Source: Clostridia bacterium (GTDB taxonomy: Bacteria > Bacillota > Clostridia > Christensenellales > CAG-917). Taken from it: a stretch of DNA of 64,000 nt. The notes beneath the pieces are model-generated. The model was not told the origin of the DNA. It saw only the letters and a program-made list of their open reading frames with translations, and made no database searches. The translations under genes and the position numbers were made by a program. The number at the start of each line of letters is the position of its first letter. Positions within the stretch are counted from its first letter, which is position 1. Below are positions 18,352-26,753 of the stretch, piece by piece. Location of the stretch: assembly GCA_017461985.1 (NCBI GenBank), contig JAFTSA010000008.1:62001-126000 (forward strand), given 5' to 3'.

Positions 18352-19404
18352 TTAGACCACTTTGTTTGCAACGATGATTGTTGCCATATCGTAAAGCCAA
18401 GTCAAGTACATCACGGGGAAGGCCAAACACAACGCGCCAACTCTCTTTTTGTCCCCTGCTTCAATCGCTTTGTACATTCTGTACACAAATGAAGGATTGA
18501 AGGGATAGGTGAAGAGGAAAATGATCAACTTTGCTATGGTGGGGAATTCATCAAAGCCGTGACGGATATCACTGTCTTCAAGAGGGAGATACACGCTCAT
18601 CGCAGTGCCCTTATTAAGACGTGATTTCACCTCAATCTTGCCACCGTGGTGGGTGATGATTTCCTTCACAGAGTAGAGTCCAAGTCCGTTGCTTTTGCCG
18701 TCCGTCCTTGCCTTGTCACCTTTGTAGAATTTGTCAAAAATCTTGGGCAAGTCCTTTTTGTCAATGCCCTGTCCGTTGTCGCGGACGGTGACGACGAGGT
18801 GCTTTCTCTTTCTTGAAAAGGACACCACAATCTTTCCGCCCTCGTCGGTGTATTTCACGGCGTTGGAAATGAGGTTCTGCACAACTGCCGACAAACCCTT
18901 CTTGTCACCGAAAAAGGAGATGTCTGGCACTTTTTTGACCTTTAAAGTCAGGTTTTTGCTTTTTGCAAGGGGAATATGCTTTGACACTTCATAGTCAAAA
19001 AACTTCCTTGCAGAGATGAGTTCGAAGCAGTCCGCAAGATAATCTTTGTTGCGGTTTGACTCCACGATGGACAACACTTGCTCGTTCATCTCCCCTGCCT
19101 TTTCAACGATGAGGGAGAGATAGTCCTTGTCGTCAATGCCCTCTTCAAGGCACTCCGCATAGCCCAATATGACGGCAATGGGAGTCTTGAGGTCGTGGGC
19201 AACGCTTGCAATGGTGTCACTGACGTTTTTCTCTGTCTGCACACCAACTTGACGAAGGTCACGAAGTTTCACCCTCAACTCCTCAATGGCGCAAAGAATG
19301 TCACCATACTCCCTTGAAAGGTTGGTTTCAATGGGGGTGTCATAGTTCCCCTCAGCAAGTTGACCTATCTTGTCTATCAATATGCTTTTGCTCTCTTTTT
19401 TCAT
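18352..19404 (-). CDS. Sensor histidine kinase with C-terminal hydrophobic tail
   Basis: Partner of the response regulator immediately upstream. The 350-residue kinase has a short N-terminal linker (EIEELRVKLRDL-like coiled segment), the phosphoacceptor His70 in SVAHDLKTP, and an ATP-binding domain with N box NLISNAVKYTDEG, DNGQGI and GLGLYSVKEI. There is no N-terminal membrane sensor. Instead, after the ATPase domain about 60 residues contain two hydrophobic stretches (IIFLFTYPFNPSFVY and LCLAFPVMYLTWLYDMATII), an unusual place for a membrane anchor. The ATG at 19404 is one base after the regulator stop; a longer open frame upstream would overlap the regulator by 140 bases and is rejected. 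Confidence 0.9.
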   Translation of the reverse strand: MKKESKSILIDKIGQLAEGNYDTPIETNLSREYGDILCAIEELRVKLRDLRQVGVQTEKNVSDTIASVAHDLKTPIAVILGYAECLEEGIDDKDYLSLIVEKAGEMNEQVLSIVESNRNKDYLADCFELISARKFFDYEVSKHIPLAKSKNLTLKVKKVPDISFFGDKKGLSAVVQNLISNAVKYTDEGGKIVVSFSRKRKHLVVTVRDNGQGIDKKDLPKIFDKFYKGDKARTDGKSNGLGLYSVKEIITHHGGKIEVKSRLNKGTAMSVYLPLEDSDIRHGFDEFPTIAKLIIFLFTYPFNPSFVYRMYKAIEAGDKKRVGALCLAFPVMYLTWLYDMATIIVANKVV

Positions 19405-19405
19405 A

Positions 19406-20083
19406 TCAATATTGCCACTTATATCCAAGTCCCCAAACGGTGACCACGTGGTTGACTCCTTCCTTTTCAAGTTTTTCGCGAAGTCTTGCAACGGTGACTG
19501 CCACGGTGTTTTCGTCAATATACTCGTCCACACCCCACACCTCGTCAATTATCTTTTGTTTGCCAAAGAGGCAGTTTTCATTGAGGGTGAAAAAGTCCAG
19601 CATCTTGAATTCCTTTGCGGTGAGAGGAAGCACCTTGCCGTCAACACTTGCCTCACAAGTGTCACTGTTGACGGTGAGCGCGCCGTATTTGCGAACCTTG
19701 AATTTGGGTGCGGTGTTATATTCAAAATATCTACGCAGTTGAGCGGACACCCTCATCACCATTTCCTTCATTGAAAAAGGCTTTGTGATATAGTCGTCTG
19801 CTCCCAAATCAAACATGCGCACTTTGTCCTCTTCGCTGGCCTGTGCACTCATGACGATGACGGGGATTTTCATTGAGGCACGAAGTCTTTGACAAACCTC
19901 AAAGCCGTCCACTTTGGGCATCATTATGTCAAGGAGCACCAGGTCAGGGCTTAGTGCCTTTGCCATATCGAGAGCGGACTGTCCGTCAAAGGCTTGAAAA
20001 ACAGTGTATCCTGCCTTCAAAAGAAAGTTGCGCGCTATGTCGCTGAGTTCTACGTTGTCTTCTGCAATCAAAATCTTTTTCAT
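19406..20083 (-). CDS. OmpR/PhoB-family response regulator
   Basis: A 225-residue two-component regulator. The receiver domain has the acidic pocket (EDN), Asp52 in LLDIMMP, the conserved Ser/Thr (VMSAQ) and Lys (YITKPFS); the C-terminal half is a winged-helix DNA-binding domain ending with GLGYKW. It has its own promoter, so it can be expressed apart from the flavodoxin and epimerase genes upstream. PhoB-type regulators bind direct repeats about 11 bp apart, and such repeats precede the epimerase gene. Confidence 0.95.
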   Translation of the reverse strand: MKKILIAEDNVELSDIARNFLLKAGYTVFQAFDGQSALDMAKALSPDLVLLDIMMPKVDGFEVCQRLRASMKIPVIVMSAQASEEDKVRMFDLGADDYITKPFSMKEMVMRVSAQLRRYFEYNTAPKFKVRKYGALTVNSDTCEASVDGKVLPLTAKEFKMLDFFTLNENCLFGKQKIIDEVWGVDEYIDENTVAVTVARLREKLEKEGVNHVVTVWGLGYKWQY

Positions 20084-20098
20084 AGTTCACCTGATTGT

Positions 20099-20127
20099 AT
20101 TGTACATTATCCCACACTTGCTTGCAA
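20099..20127 (-). promoter_or_regulatory. Promoter of the response regulator-kinase pair
   Basis: Minus-strand TTGCAA (20127-20122), 17-base spacer, TACAAT (20104-20099). The expected start at about 20092 leaves a very short leader AGGTGAACT before the ATG. Confidence 0.7.
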
Positions 20128-20136
20128 GTGATTTTT

Positions 20137-21006
20137 CTATTTGCAGATATCGTCTTTATGGGCGGTCAACATTTCTGCATTTTCAAAATAGCGTATATAC
20201 GACTTTTTGCAGTAGTTTTCGTGATCGCCTTCTTGCATCTTCGGTGTGGCGGAAAAATCATATTTGCCGTTGACTTTCCAGCCGTTGAGCACTGCGGTGT
20301 TTATGGCATTTTTAGGGCAAGCAAAGGCACACGCCATACAACCAACACACTTATCACCAAACTGCACTTTTCCGCCATCTAAACGGATATTTCCTTTGGG
20401 GCATACCCTTTCACAAAGTCCGCAGTGGACACAGCTATCATTTGTTTTGAAGTGCTTGCCATTGATGGGCATAAACTTGTGCTCTATCCTAAACAACCAA
20501 GCAATGAACGAGCCGAGGAAAACCTTGTCAAGTTTTTGTCCGTTGCCACTTAATATCTCATCTACGTGAAGGGGCACAAGGCTTTTTGCGGTGTCAAACA
20601 TAAGTGACGCCATATTGTCCGTGTGGCGGAAGATCATATTGTAAGGCATTGCGTAGTGATATTCACCGACTTGAGTGTATCCCTTCTTCTTCAAAATCTT
20701 TGCCATTTTGTTTGAGGATATATTGTTCAGTTTCAGCATTTCACCAGAGGTCTTCACAACAAAATAATCCTTGTCACTGGCAGGCAGTTGCTTCACTAGG
20801 TCAATAATGGGCTCAGGAGCGTTGAAGCCGTGTATAGGATAGGCAATGCCAACCAAATCAAAGTCGTCAGTGCCAAAATTGTCAAGGCGGTTTGTCACCT
20901 TTCTCACCGCCACTTCTACGCCTCTTTCTTCAAAGTGAGTGCGGTATTCCTCAACCACTTTCAAAGTGTTGCCTGTGCCTGAAAAACAGAATATCACACA
21001 CCTCAT
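20137..21006 (-). CDS. EFR1-type flavodoxin/2x[4Fe-4S] ferredoxin fusion
   Basis: A 289-residue cytoplasmic electron-transfer protein. The N-terminus has the FMN-binding loop of flavodoxins (FCFSGTGNTLKV, 6-17), and the C-terminus two [4Fe-4S] motifs with Cys192/195/198/202 and Cys220/223/226/230. This layout is that of the EFR1 family of Clostridia. It overlaps the upstream epimerase gene by four bases (coupled translation), which suggests the two enzymes work in one redox pathway. The electron partner is unknown. Confidence 0.9.
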   Translation of the reverse strand: MRCVIFCFSGTGNTLKVVEEYRTHFEERGVEVAVRKVTNRLDNFGTDDFDLVGIAYPIHGFNAPEPIIDLVKQLPASDKDYFVVKTSGEMLKLNNISSNKMAKILKKKGYTQVGEYHYAMPYNMIFRHTDNMASLMFDTAKSLVPLHVDEILSGNGQKLDKVFLGSFIAWLFRIEHKFMPINGKHFKTNDSCVHCGLCERVCPKGNIRLDGGKVQFGDKCVGCMACAFACPKNAINTAVLNGWKVNGKYDFSATPKMQEGDHENYCKKSYIRYFENAEMLTAHKDDICK

Positions 21007-22580
21007 TGTCTTTCTCCTTTCAAGTCCAAAACTTTGTACTTTGCTTTGTACTTGTGGTCGAAATAATAGTAGGTGTCCTCACCCTTTGCGTGGGTGTCAT
21101 ACCACACTTGTGCATAGAAGGGGTTATGCTTTGATTGTCTGTCAAAATCCCACACGTTCAGTTGATAGCACTTGTCGCACCAGTGCCCCGCTTTGATGAC
21201 GGTGTAAGGGGATGCGGTGAAGACGTGCCCGTCGTGGCACTGCCAAGTGAGAGGAGTGTAGAGGTCGCCCCTCACCATACTGTCACTGAGGCACTTTCCT
21301 CCACGGAATTCTGCCGCCATTTTCATATCTTCAATGTCAAGATCACTGTCTGCTTTTTCCTCATCATAGCCGTGGGATAGAAGCATATCCTTCGTCACCT
21401 TGCTCCTGTCACGAAGTGCCTCGTAATCAATGTCACCGCCGGGCACTTGTCCCTTTGACAGAAGGGGGTATTCACTCCATTTTTCGGGCAAGCACAAAAC
21501 GTTCTCAAATGCACCGAAATAGGCTTTTACCTTGCCACTTTGACCACTTAAAATCCATTTTCTGGGAGCATTGTCATCAATGAGCAGTCTTTGAATTGCC
21601 ACCCTGCGGATAAGTGATTTGGGGAGGATTTTGGCAAGAGTGTAGTATTTGTGGCTGGCAAGAATATCATTCCAGTAGTCCGCAGTTGTGTCACGTTGGA
21701 AGTCAAAAACGTCGTTGAGACCGTCACTGTCATAAAACCACAATCCGTGGAAATTTCTCACGCTGTGCCAAGTGGGTTTGAGATACTCTTCTCCTGTGCC
21801 ACCGATGAGGCGGAAGCCCTCGTCAAAGGTGTCAAAACCGGTGAGACGATTGGGGTGTCCACCGCCGATATTCCACACCTTTTTCCAAAACACGTCACAC
21901 TCTCCCGCCACGTCTTTTTCAACGATTTTGACGATGAGACGTCCACTATCCCTTGCGGTCACCCATTCAAGAGGAGTGTTGAAACAGGTGTGAAACATGA
22001 GCCCGTCTTTCATGTTGTCGGTGAGCATATTGTTGTGGAGCATTGCCGTTTGACGGAGCACTGCCCACGTCTTTATTTTGCTGTCAAGCACCGCTCTTTC
22101 ACCGAGGACTTTTTGTGAGGCGTAGCAATCGTACACACTGGGGAGAAGGGGGTCGCCCACTCTGCCCCAAGGGTGCTTATAGTTGCGGTTGCCGTACACT
22201 GCCACAGTCGAACAATGGACGTATTTAGGCTCTGGGTTTGCCCTCTCCACTGCCTTCACCATATTTCTTGCGCCGTCCACGTTGCAGAATTTGGCAAGGT
22301 GAGGTGATGCGTCTGACTTGGGGGGTATGACTGCTGCCAAATTGAACACGTAGTCCGCACCCTCAACAAGACGAGTGCAGTCCTCAAGAGAGGATACACT
22401 ACCCAAAATGACTTCAAGTTTGTCACCATAAGTCTTTTGCCATTTGCGGGCGGTTGCCTTGTCCTTTTTTCTTGGCAAAACGAGGATTTTCACCTTGCCG
22501 ACGGCAGGTGAATCCATAAGTTGCACGAGGGCTTCTTTGCCCATATTTCCGGTTGCTCCAGTCAGTGAAATTGTTTTCAT
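21003..22580 (-). CDS. NAD-dependent epimerase/dehydratase-like protein with extra C-terminal domain
   Basis: The first 250 or so residues of this 525-residue protein form an extended short-chain dehydrogenase: nucleotide loop TGATGNMG near residue 8 and the Tyr-x-x-x-Lys-like YASQKVLGE catalytic pair. The remaining 270 residues are not part of the standard fold; near the end a WCDKCY motif suggests a metal-binding turn. The substrate is not evident. First gene of an operon with the flavodoxin/ferredoxin protein and a two-component system, and preceded by phased direct repeats. Confidence 0.85.
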   Translation of the reverse strand: MKTISLTGATGNMGKEALVQLMDSPAVGKVKILVLPRKKDKATARKWQKTYGDKLEVILGSVSSLEDCTRLVEGADYVFNLAAVIPPKSDASPHLAKFCNVDGARNMVKAVERANPEPKYVHCSTVAVYGNRNYKHPWGRVGDPLLPSVYDCYASQKVLGERAVLDSKIKTWAVLRQTAMLHNNMLTDNMKDGLMFHTCFNTPLEWVTARDSGRLIVKIVEKDVAGECDVFWKKVWNIGGGHPNRLTGFDTFDEGFRLIGGTGEEYLKPTWHSVRNFHGLWFYDSDGLNDVFDFQRDTTADYWNDILASHKYYTLAKILPKSLIRRVAIQRLLIDDNAPRKWILSGQSGKVKAYFGAFENVLCLPEKWSEYPLLSKGQVPGGDIDYEALRDRSKVTKDMLLSHGYDEEKADSDLDIEDMKMAAEFRGGKCLSDSMVRGDLYTPLTWQCHDGHVFTASPYTVIKAGHWCDKCYQLNVWDFDRQSKHNPFYAQVWYDTHAKGEDTYYYFDHKYKAKYKVLDLKGERQ

Positions 22581-22597
22581 ATCTTTCTCCTTGACAC

Positions 22598-22653
22598 CAT
22601 TATGGGCAACCTTTCTTACAATTTTAGTGGATATTTCTTACAATTTTCTTACA
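22598..22653 (-). promoter_or_regulatory. Phased direct repeats and -10 upstream of the epimerase operon
   Basis: Three copies of TGTAAGAAA on the minus strand (plus-strand 22612-22620, 22634-22642 and 22645-22653) are spaced 22 and 11 bp, exact turns of the helix. They lie over and upstream of the -35 region of a CATAAT -10 (22603-22598) that has no good -35. This is the layout of a promoter activated by a PhoB/OmpR-family regulator, and such a regulator is encoded in the same operon. Confidence 0.6.
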
Positions 22654-22677
22654 AAAAACCCACCGCTATGCGGTGGG
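22653..22677 (-). terminator. Intrinsic terminator after the alpha/beta hydrolase gene
   Basis: Eight-base arms CCCACCGC/GCGGTGGG with a three-base loop, followed on the minus strand by TTTTTT. Confidence 0.9.
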
Positions 22678-22718
22678 CATTGGTTTTTTTTATTGTGGTT
22701 GCCTTACAGCAAAACTAT

Positions 22719-23636
22719 TCAGCCAACGATTTTGTCAAGGGAGGTGAGGAAATCTGCGTACACCTCGCTGTTGTTGGTTTCGTTCAAGATTTCGTGACGA
22801 GCATCGGGATAAAGTTTGATGCTGACGTCCTTGACACCCAGGTTTTTGTATTGGTTGTAAAGGGCGGTCACCAACTTGCCGTTGCCACCAACGGGGTCTT
22901 TGTCACCTGAGAAGATTGCAATGGGCAAGTCCTTGTTGATAGCGGCAAGGTTTTCTGCCTTATAACTTGCTTTCAGTCCGTTCAAGAAATGCTTGAAGAA
23001 GGACACTGACATGACGTAGCCACATTGTTCGTCAAAGACGTACTTCTTCACTTGCTCGCGGTCACGGGAGAGCCAGGCAAAAGGACCTTCTTTTTTGAAA
23101 GGTGCGTTGTAGGAGCCAAAGCTCATCTTGTCAAGAAGGTCTGCTCTCACTTCTCCGCCTTTCATCTTGTATTGAAGTTTGCTTATCGCTGCACCTGCAC
23201 TGAGCAGTGCCCCTTTCATCATTGCTGAGCCTGACAACAAAACTCCATCCACTGCGGGGTTCATTTCAATATAGCGTTGACCAACCATTGAGCCGTAGCT
23301 GTGTCCAAGATAGATAACGGGTAGGCCGAATCTTTCCTTCAAATGTGCGGTGATTGCCACTTCGTCCTTGACGGTGTCAAAATAGATGTCCCCTTTGTGA
23401 TAGCCTTTGACACCCTTTGTGCTTTGCTTGGTGCTGGTCATACCGTGGGCGCGGTGGTCGTCTGCAAAGACGATATATCCGTTTTTGTTGAGGAAGGCAG
23501 CAAAGTTGTCATATCTTCTTGCGTGCTCTGCCATACCGTGGGAGATTTGGACAACACCCTTAGGATTTCTCACGTCTGCCCAAAGATAGCATTGCAACAC
23601 TGTTCCGTCATGGCTTGTAAATTTCTCTGTTTTCAT
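22719..23636 (-). CDS. Alpha/beta hydrolase, monoacylglycerol lipase-like
   Basis: A 305-residue serine hydrolase without signal peptide. It has the oxyanion region QISHGMAEHARRYDNFA, the nucleophile elbow GHSYGSMVG, an acid in SGDKDPVGGNG and the catalytic His in YPDARHEILNE. This order and the HGMAEH motif match the Serine aminopeptidase S33/monoacylglycerol lipase group, so lysophospholipid or glyceride cleavage is likely but the substrate is not proven. It is a single-gene unit with its own promoter and terminator, divergent from murG. Confidence 0.9.
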   Translation of the reverse strand: MKTEKFTSHDGTVLQCYLWADVRNPKGVVQISHGMAEHARRYDNFAAFLNKNGYIVFADDHRAHGMTSTKQSTKGVKGYHKGDIYFDTVKDEVAITAHLKERFGLPVIYLGHSYGSMVGQRYIEMNPAVDGVLLSGSAMMKGALLSAGAAISKLQYKMKGGEVRADLLDKMSFGSYNAPFKKEGPFAWLSRDREQVKKYVFDEQCGYVMSVSFFKHFLNGLKASYKAENLAAINKDLPIAIFSGDKDPVGGNGKLVTALYNQYKNLGVKDVSIKLYPDARHEILNETNNSEVYADFLTSLDKIVG

Positions 23637-23650
23637 AATCTCTCCTATAC

Positions 23651-23662
23651 GGGCCTGCGCCC
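23651..23662 (-). promoter_or_regulatory. GC-rich hairpin in the hydrolase leader
   Basis: Arms GGGC/GCCC with a four-base loop in the 5' leader of the hydrolase gene, ahead of the ribosome binding site AGGAGAG. Role unknown. Confidence 0.35.
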
Positions 23663-23679
23663 AAACATATCATATATAA

Positions 23680-23708
23680 ATTCTATCACGGGTAAGATGA
23701 AAAATCAA
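23680..23708 (-). promoter_or_regulatory. Promoter of the alpha/beta hydrolase gene
   Basis: Minus-strand TTGATT (23708-23703), 17-base spacer, TAGAAT (23685-23680). Confidence 0.7.
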
Positions 23709-23720
23709 TATGCAATATTT

Positions 23721-23748
23721 TTGACAAGCACCTGTATTGTCCTACATA
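23721..23748 (+). promoter_or_regulatory. Probable murG promoter
   Basis: TTGACA, 16-base spacer, TACATA. The -10 is weak. A second TTGACA at 23759 lacks a partner. A CATAAT at 23802 sits seven bases before the ATG and could serve a leaderless message, but no -35 goes with it. Confidence 0.45.
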
Positions 23749-23814
23749 CAAAACAGTTTTGACAAAATTGCCGAGGGAAGAAACCTTTTGGGCTTGTTGG
23801 GCATAATATTCATT

Positions 23815-24864
23815 ATGAAAAAAATTATCTTGACCGGTGGTGGCACAGGTGGCCACGTCTATCCAAATATCGCCCTCATACCCGACCTAAAGGATGCAGG
23901 TTTTCAAGTGGTTTACGTAGGTGGCAAAGGTGACACCCTTGAAAAACGGCTTTGCGCTGAGTTAGGTGTTGAATATCACGGCTTGCCCACAGTGAAGTTG
24001 GTGAGAGGATTGTCACTTAAAGGCCTTGTGAACAACTTGAAAATCCCCTTCGTGTTGATGCACTCAGTCACCGAGGGCAGAAAACTTCTCAAAACCATTC
24101 AACCCGACCTTATTTTTGCAAAAGGGGGCTATGCTTCTCTTCCTATGGTGCTATCCCACGGCAAAATCCCCCTCATCTGTCACGAATCCGACCTGACACT
24201 TGGGCTTGCAAACAAAATTGGCAAAGTTATGGGCGGGCGAGTGCTGACCTCAAACCCTAAAACGGCAGGAGAATTTGTGGGCGTGCCTGTAAGACGGGAA
24301 CTTTTTCAGGTCAATCCCCTTGAAGCAAGAAAAAAATTGAACTTGTCGCCTGAAGACAGAGTCCTTCTTGTGGTGGGTGGCTCCTCAGGGGCAAAACCTC
24401 TTAACGATGCTCTAATGTTGAAACTGCCTATCCTCACAAAAAAGTACGTGGTGATTCACCTCTACGGCAAAGCCCCTTTCAATCCCCCTAAGCGGACGGA
24501 CAGATATATCCCAATCCAATATGCGGACAATATGGGTGAACTTTACGCTGTCAGTGACGTTGTCATATCAAGAGCCGGGGCAACCGCTGTTGCTGAACTC
24601 AGCGCCCTTGAAAAACGCGCCTTGTTTATCCCATTGCCAAAAGGGGTGTCAAGAGGGGATCAACTTGACAATGCCGTGTACGCAAAAACCTTGGGCGGTC
24701 GAGTGCTGTATGAAAGTGAGTTGAAAGGCCTTGTCCGTGAAATCGACAAAACTCTATCCCTTCCGCCTATGACAAAACCCACTTGCGACACCAACGGAAA
24801 AATTGTGGGAATAATCCGTGATAGCATAAGCAGAGGTGACTTATGCAAAAACAAAAAACTATAG
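23815..24864 (+). CDS. murG: MurG, UDP-GlcNAc:lipid I N-acetylglucosaminyltransferase
   Basis: MurG adds GlcNAc to lipid I to make lipid II on the inner face of the membrane. The 349-residue GT-B protein has the N-terminal GGGTGGHVYPNIAL loop, HESD in the donor cleft, the linker GGSSGAKPLNDAL and the C-terminal ISRAGATAVAEL plus LPKGVSRGDQLDNA. The ATG is chosen because MKKIILTGGG matches the family start; the upstream TTG at 23737 adds 26 unlikely residues. It is not in a division-cell-wall cluster, so it may be the sole murG or a second copy. The next gene starts inside its 3' end. Confidence 0.92.
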   Translation: MKKIILTGGGTGGHVYPNIALIPDLKDAGFQVVYVGGKGDTLEKRLCAELGVEYHGLPTVKLVRGLSLKGLVNNLKIPFVLMHSVTEGRKLLKTIQPDLIFAKGGYASLPMVLSHGKIPLICHESDLTLGLANKIGKVMGGRVLTSNPKTAGEFVGVPVRRELFQVNPLEARKKLNLSPEDRVLLVVGGSSGAKPLNDALMLKLPILTKKYVVIHLYGKAPFNPPKRTDRYIPIQYADNMGELYAVSDVVISRAGATAVAELSALEKRALFIPLPKGVSRGDQLDNAVYAKTLGGRVLYESELKGLVREIDKTLSLPPMTKPTCDTNGKIVGIIRDSISRGDLCKNKKL

Positions 24865-26153
24865 CAAAATGGCTTGCCATCATACTCCTAGCAATGGTGG
24901 CGGTGGGCAGTTATATCCTCTACGATGCCCTGTATATCAAAAAGGTGGACAACCAAGCAACGGCAGATGACTACGTGGATGAAAATCCCAATAAGGACGA
25001 AGACGACACTCCTGTCCACGTGCCATACTACACGACACTCCCTCGTCAGCCCGAAAAAATTGACGGCGTCACTGTCACACACTTTGGTGGTGAGGGAGTT
25101 GACACTGTACATAATCTAGTCAACTACGGCGGGAAAAGATACGCCGTGTTTTCATCAACCTCAACGGAGTTTGACCTGAGAGAAAGTGGACTTCACGTGG
25201 CTGTCATAGGCGAAGGGGTTGAGGCAGTTGTGAGACTTGGTGACGACACTTATGTGGACGGCAAAATGACAGCAGTTGGGCCTCTTTTCCTCACAAAAAA
25301 TTCATCGGGTGGACACCTCTATCTTTTAGGGTTAGGGGGTGAGATTCGTGCTCAAATTTCTCTCCCAACTTTCACTGACGGCAAGTTGTATTTGTCGGGG
25401 AATAAGGTGCTTCTTTTCACTCTGTCAAACGGCAGACTGACCTGTCACACCGTCCTTGACAATATGACGTTGCAAAGCAATCCTTTTCTCCTTTCAACCC
25501 TTGACACAACCATACATCAAGTGTTTGACAACCCCCTTGGGCAGGTGCTTGTGTGTGGAGATGATGACAACACTTCAATTTACTTATTTGAGCAAAACAC
25601 AGGGTTTAGATTGATTTTTGCAAGAGATAAACTATCGTTTAAGCAAATTGTCACCGCAGGAACTGCAGTTGACACAAGCTATATTCTTCACGGCAAATCG
25701 GGGAGTGAGTCCGTCCTCGTATCCTTTGACACAACCTTTCAAGTCAGTGGAGTGAAGACGGTTGAGGACGTCACTGACGGTTTCCTTTTCCCCTATGGTG
25801 ACGGACTTCAATTTGTGGGTGACGGTGTGACAAAATCATACTGCCGTCATCTTGATTTGGTGGCTTCCTCGCCTAACTCATTGTCCTTTGAAAAGGTGGT
25901 TGCGCTGACGCCGTCTAGGGAGGGATTTTTGGTTGTTTCAGTTGAAAACGGCACTTACAAAATCACCTTGACTGACGGGGAAATTTTGTTGACAAAAACC
26001 CTTGATATTGTAGGTGAAATTGTGGGAATTTCTTCTTCAAACGTTGGTTTCACAATCCTTGTCAACACCTCCTCAACCCTTGGACTTTTCCGTGCAAATT
26101 TCGGTGAAGTTGACGCCTATGTTCTTGACTTTGACTTTCAGTTTTTTGCCTGA
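24843..26153 (+). CDS. Membrane-anchored extracellular protein of unknown function
   Basis: A 436-residue protein with one N-terminal membrane helix (about residues 9-27), a short acidic linker and a beta-rich outer part with repeated strands of the type FLTKNSSGGHLYLLGLGG and DTSIYLF, suggesting a beta-propeller. It overlaps murG by 22 bases, so it is translated with it and could act near the cell wall synthesis site; that link is inference. No enzyme motif recognised. A closely following leaderless-type promoter serves the next gene. Confidence 0.75.
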   Translation: MQKQKTIAKWLAIILLAMVAVGSYILYDALYIKKVDNQATADDYVDENPNKDEDDTPVHVPYYTTLPRQPEKIDGVTVTHFGGEGVDTVHNLVNYGGKRYAVFSSTSTEFDLRESGLHVAVIGEGVEAVVRLGDDTYVDGKMTAVGPLFLTKNSSGGHLYLLGLGGEIRAQISLPTFTDGKLYLSGNKVLLFTLSNGRLTCHTVLDNMTLQSNPFLLSTLDTTIHQVFDNPLGQVLVCGDDDNTSIYLFEQNTGFRLIFARDKLSFKQIVTAGTAVDTSYILHGKSGSESVLVSFDTTFQVSGVKTVEDVTDGFLFPYGDGLQFVGDGVTKSYCRHLDLVASSPNSLSFEKVVALTPSREGFLVVSVENGTYKITLTDGEILLTKTLDIVGEIVGISSSNVGFTILVNTSSTLGLFRANFGEVDAYVLDFDFQFFA

Positions 26154-26164
26154 AAACTTTAGCG

Positions 26165-26193
26165 TTGACAACCTTCCTCTACTGTATTAAAAT
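26165..26193 (+). promoter_or_regulatory. Promoter predicting a leaderless mRNA
   Basis: TTGACA, 17-base spacer, TAAAAT. The -10 ends six bases before the ATG at 26200, so transcription should begin at the start codon itself. Confidence 0.75.
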
Positions 26194-26199
26194 ATAGGT

Positions 26200-26589
26200 A
26201 TGGGAAAGCGTGCTACAAAAACCTATGCTCACAGCAGTGAAGTCTACAAACAACCTACTGCAAGAAAGGCGGTGCTCATCGTCGGTTTTGTGGTGTCTCT
26301 CGTTGCCCTTGCTTTTGCGCTTGTGGTCCTCCTTTCCTTCTTCCTGTCGGGAGTTGGTGCAGGAGTTGCAGAATTGTTTGGCAAGCCCCTACTTGAGGCT
26401 GAAAAACTCCTTTGTTGGATTGGCATAGGGGCAAGCATTGTGGGTACTATCCTTTCAGTGGCAGGGGCAAACGCAGTGAAACCTATTGCACACTTGTCCT
26501 TCCTCTGCACTGTGCTGTCCTTCTTCAGTTGCATTGCAATCCTCGTCTTTTCATATTTAGGTATGTTTGTGGCAAACATTATTGCTTAA
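26200..26589 (+). CDS. Small membrane protein with three or four helices
   Basis: A 129-residue protein with hydrophobic segments at about 24-50, 66-85 and 95-128 and a basic N-terminus that should stay inside. No known family recognised. It follows the murG-linked gene by 46 bases but has its own consensus promoter placed so that the message would have no leader; no Shine-Dalgarno sequence is present. A strong terminator follows. Confidence 0.75.
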   Translation: MGKRATKTYAHSSEVYKQPTARKAVLIVGFVVSLVALAFALVVLLSFFLSGVGAGVAELFGKPLLEAEKLLCWIGIGASIVGTILSVAGANAVKPIAHLSFLCTVLSFFSCIAILVFSYLGMFVANIIA

Positions 26590-26603
26590 CATCATTGAAA
26601 CAA

Positions 26604-26636
26604 AAAAAGGCACTCAACCGAGTGCCTTTTATTTTT
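26604..26636. terminator. Bidirectional terminator with GGCACTC stem
   Basis: Arms AAAAGGCACTC/GAGTGCCTTTT with loop AACC and T-runs in both directions. It ends the murG group (+) and the Gx gene group (-). One of a set of near-identical stems in this window. Confidence 0.9.
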
Positions 26637-26753
26637 GACTTATTGCGGATTTATTCTTTTTTTTACTTTACAGTTCCTTTTATTTTTAGCTTTTTTGGTG
26701 GCTTGCCTTTGAATCAATCCTTGAAAAATTCAACACCACTTTTCTGCTATTCA

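Noticed and set aside
19405..19548. Longer histidine kinase frame starting inside the response regulator
   Set aside because: It would overlap the regulator by about 140 bases and encodes a non-helical, Trp/Pro-rich stretch; the ATG at 19404 directly follows the regulator stop.
23802..23815. Leaderless promoter for murG (CATAAT seven bases before the ATG)
   Set aside because: No -35 sequence stands 16-18 bases upstream, so unlike the other four cases this is kept only as a possibility.
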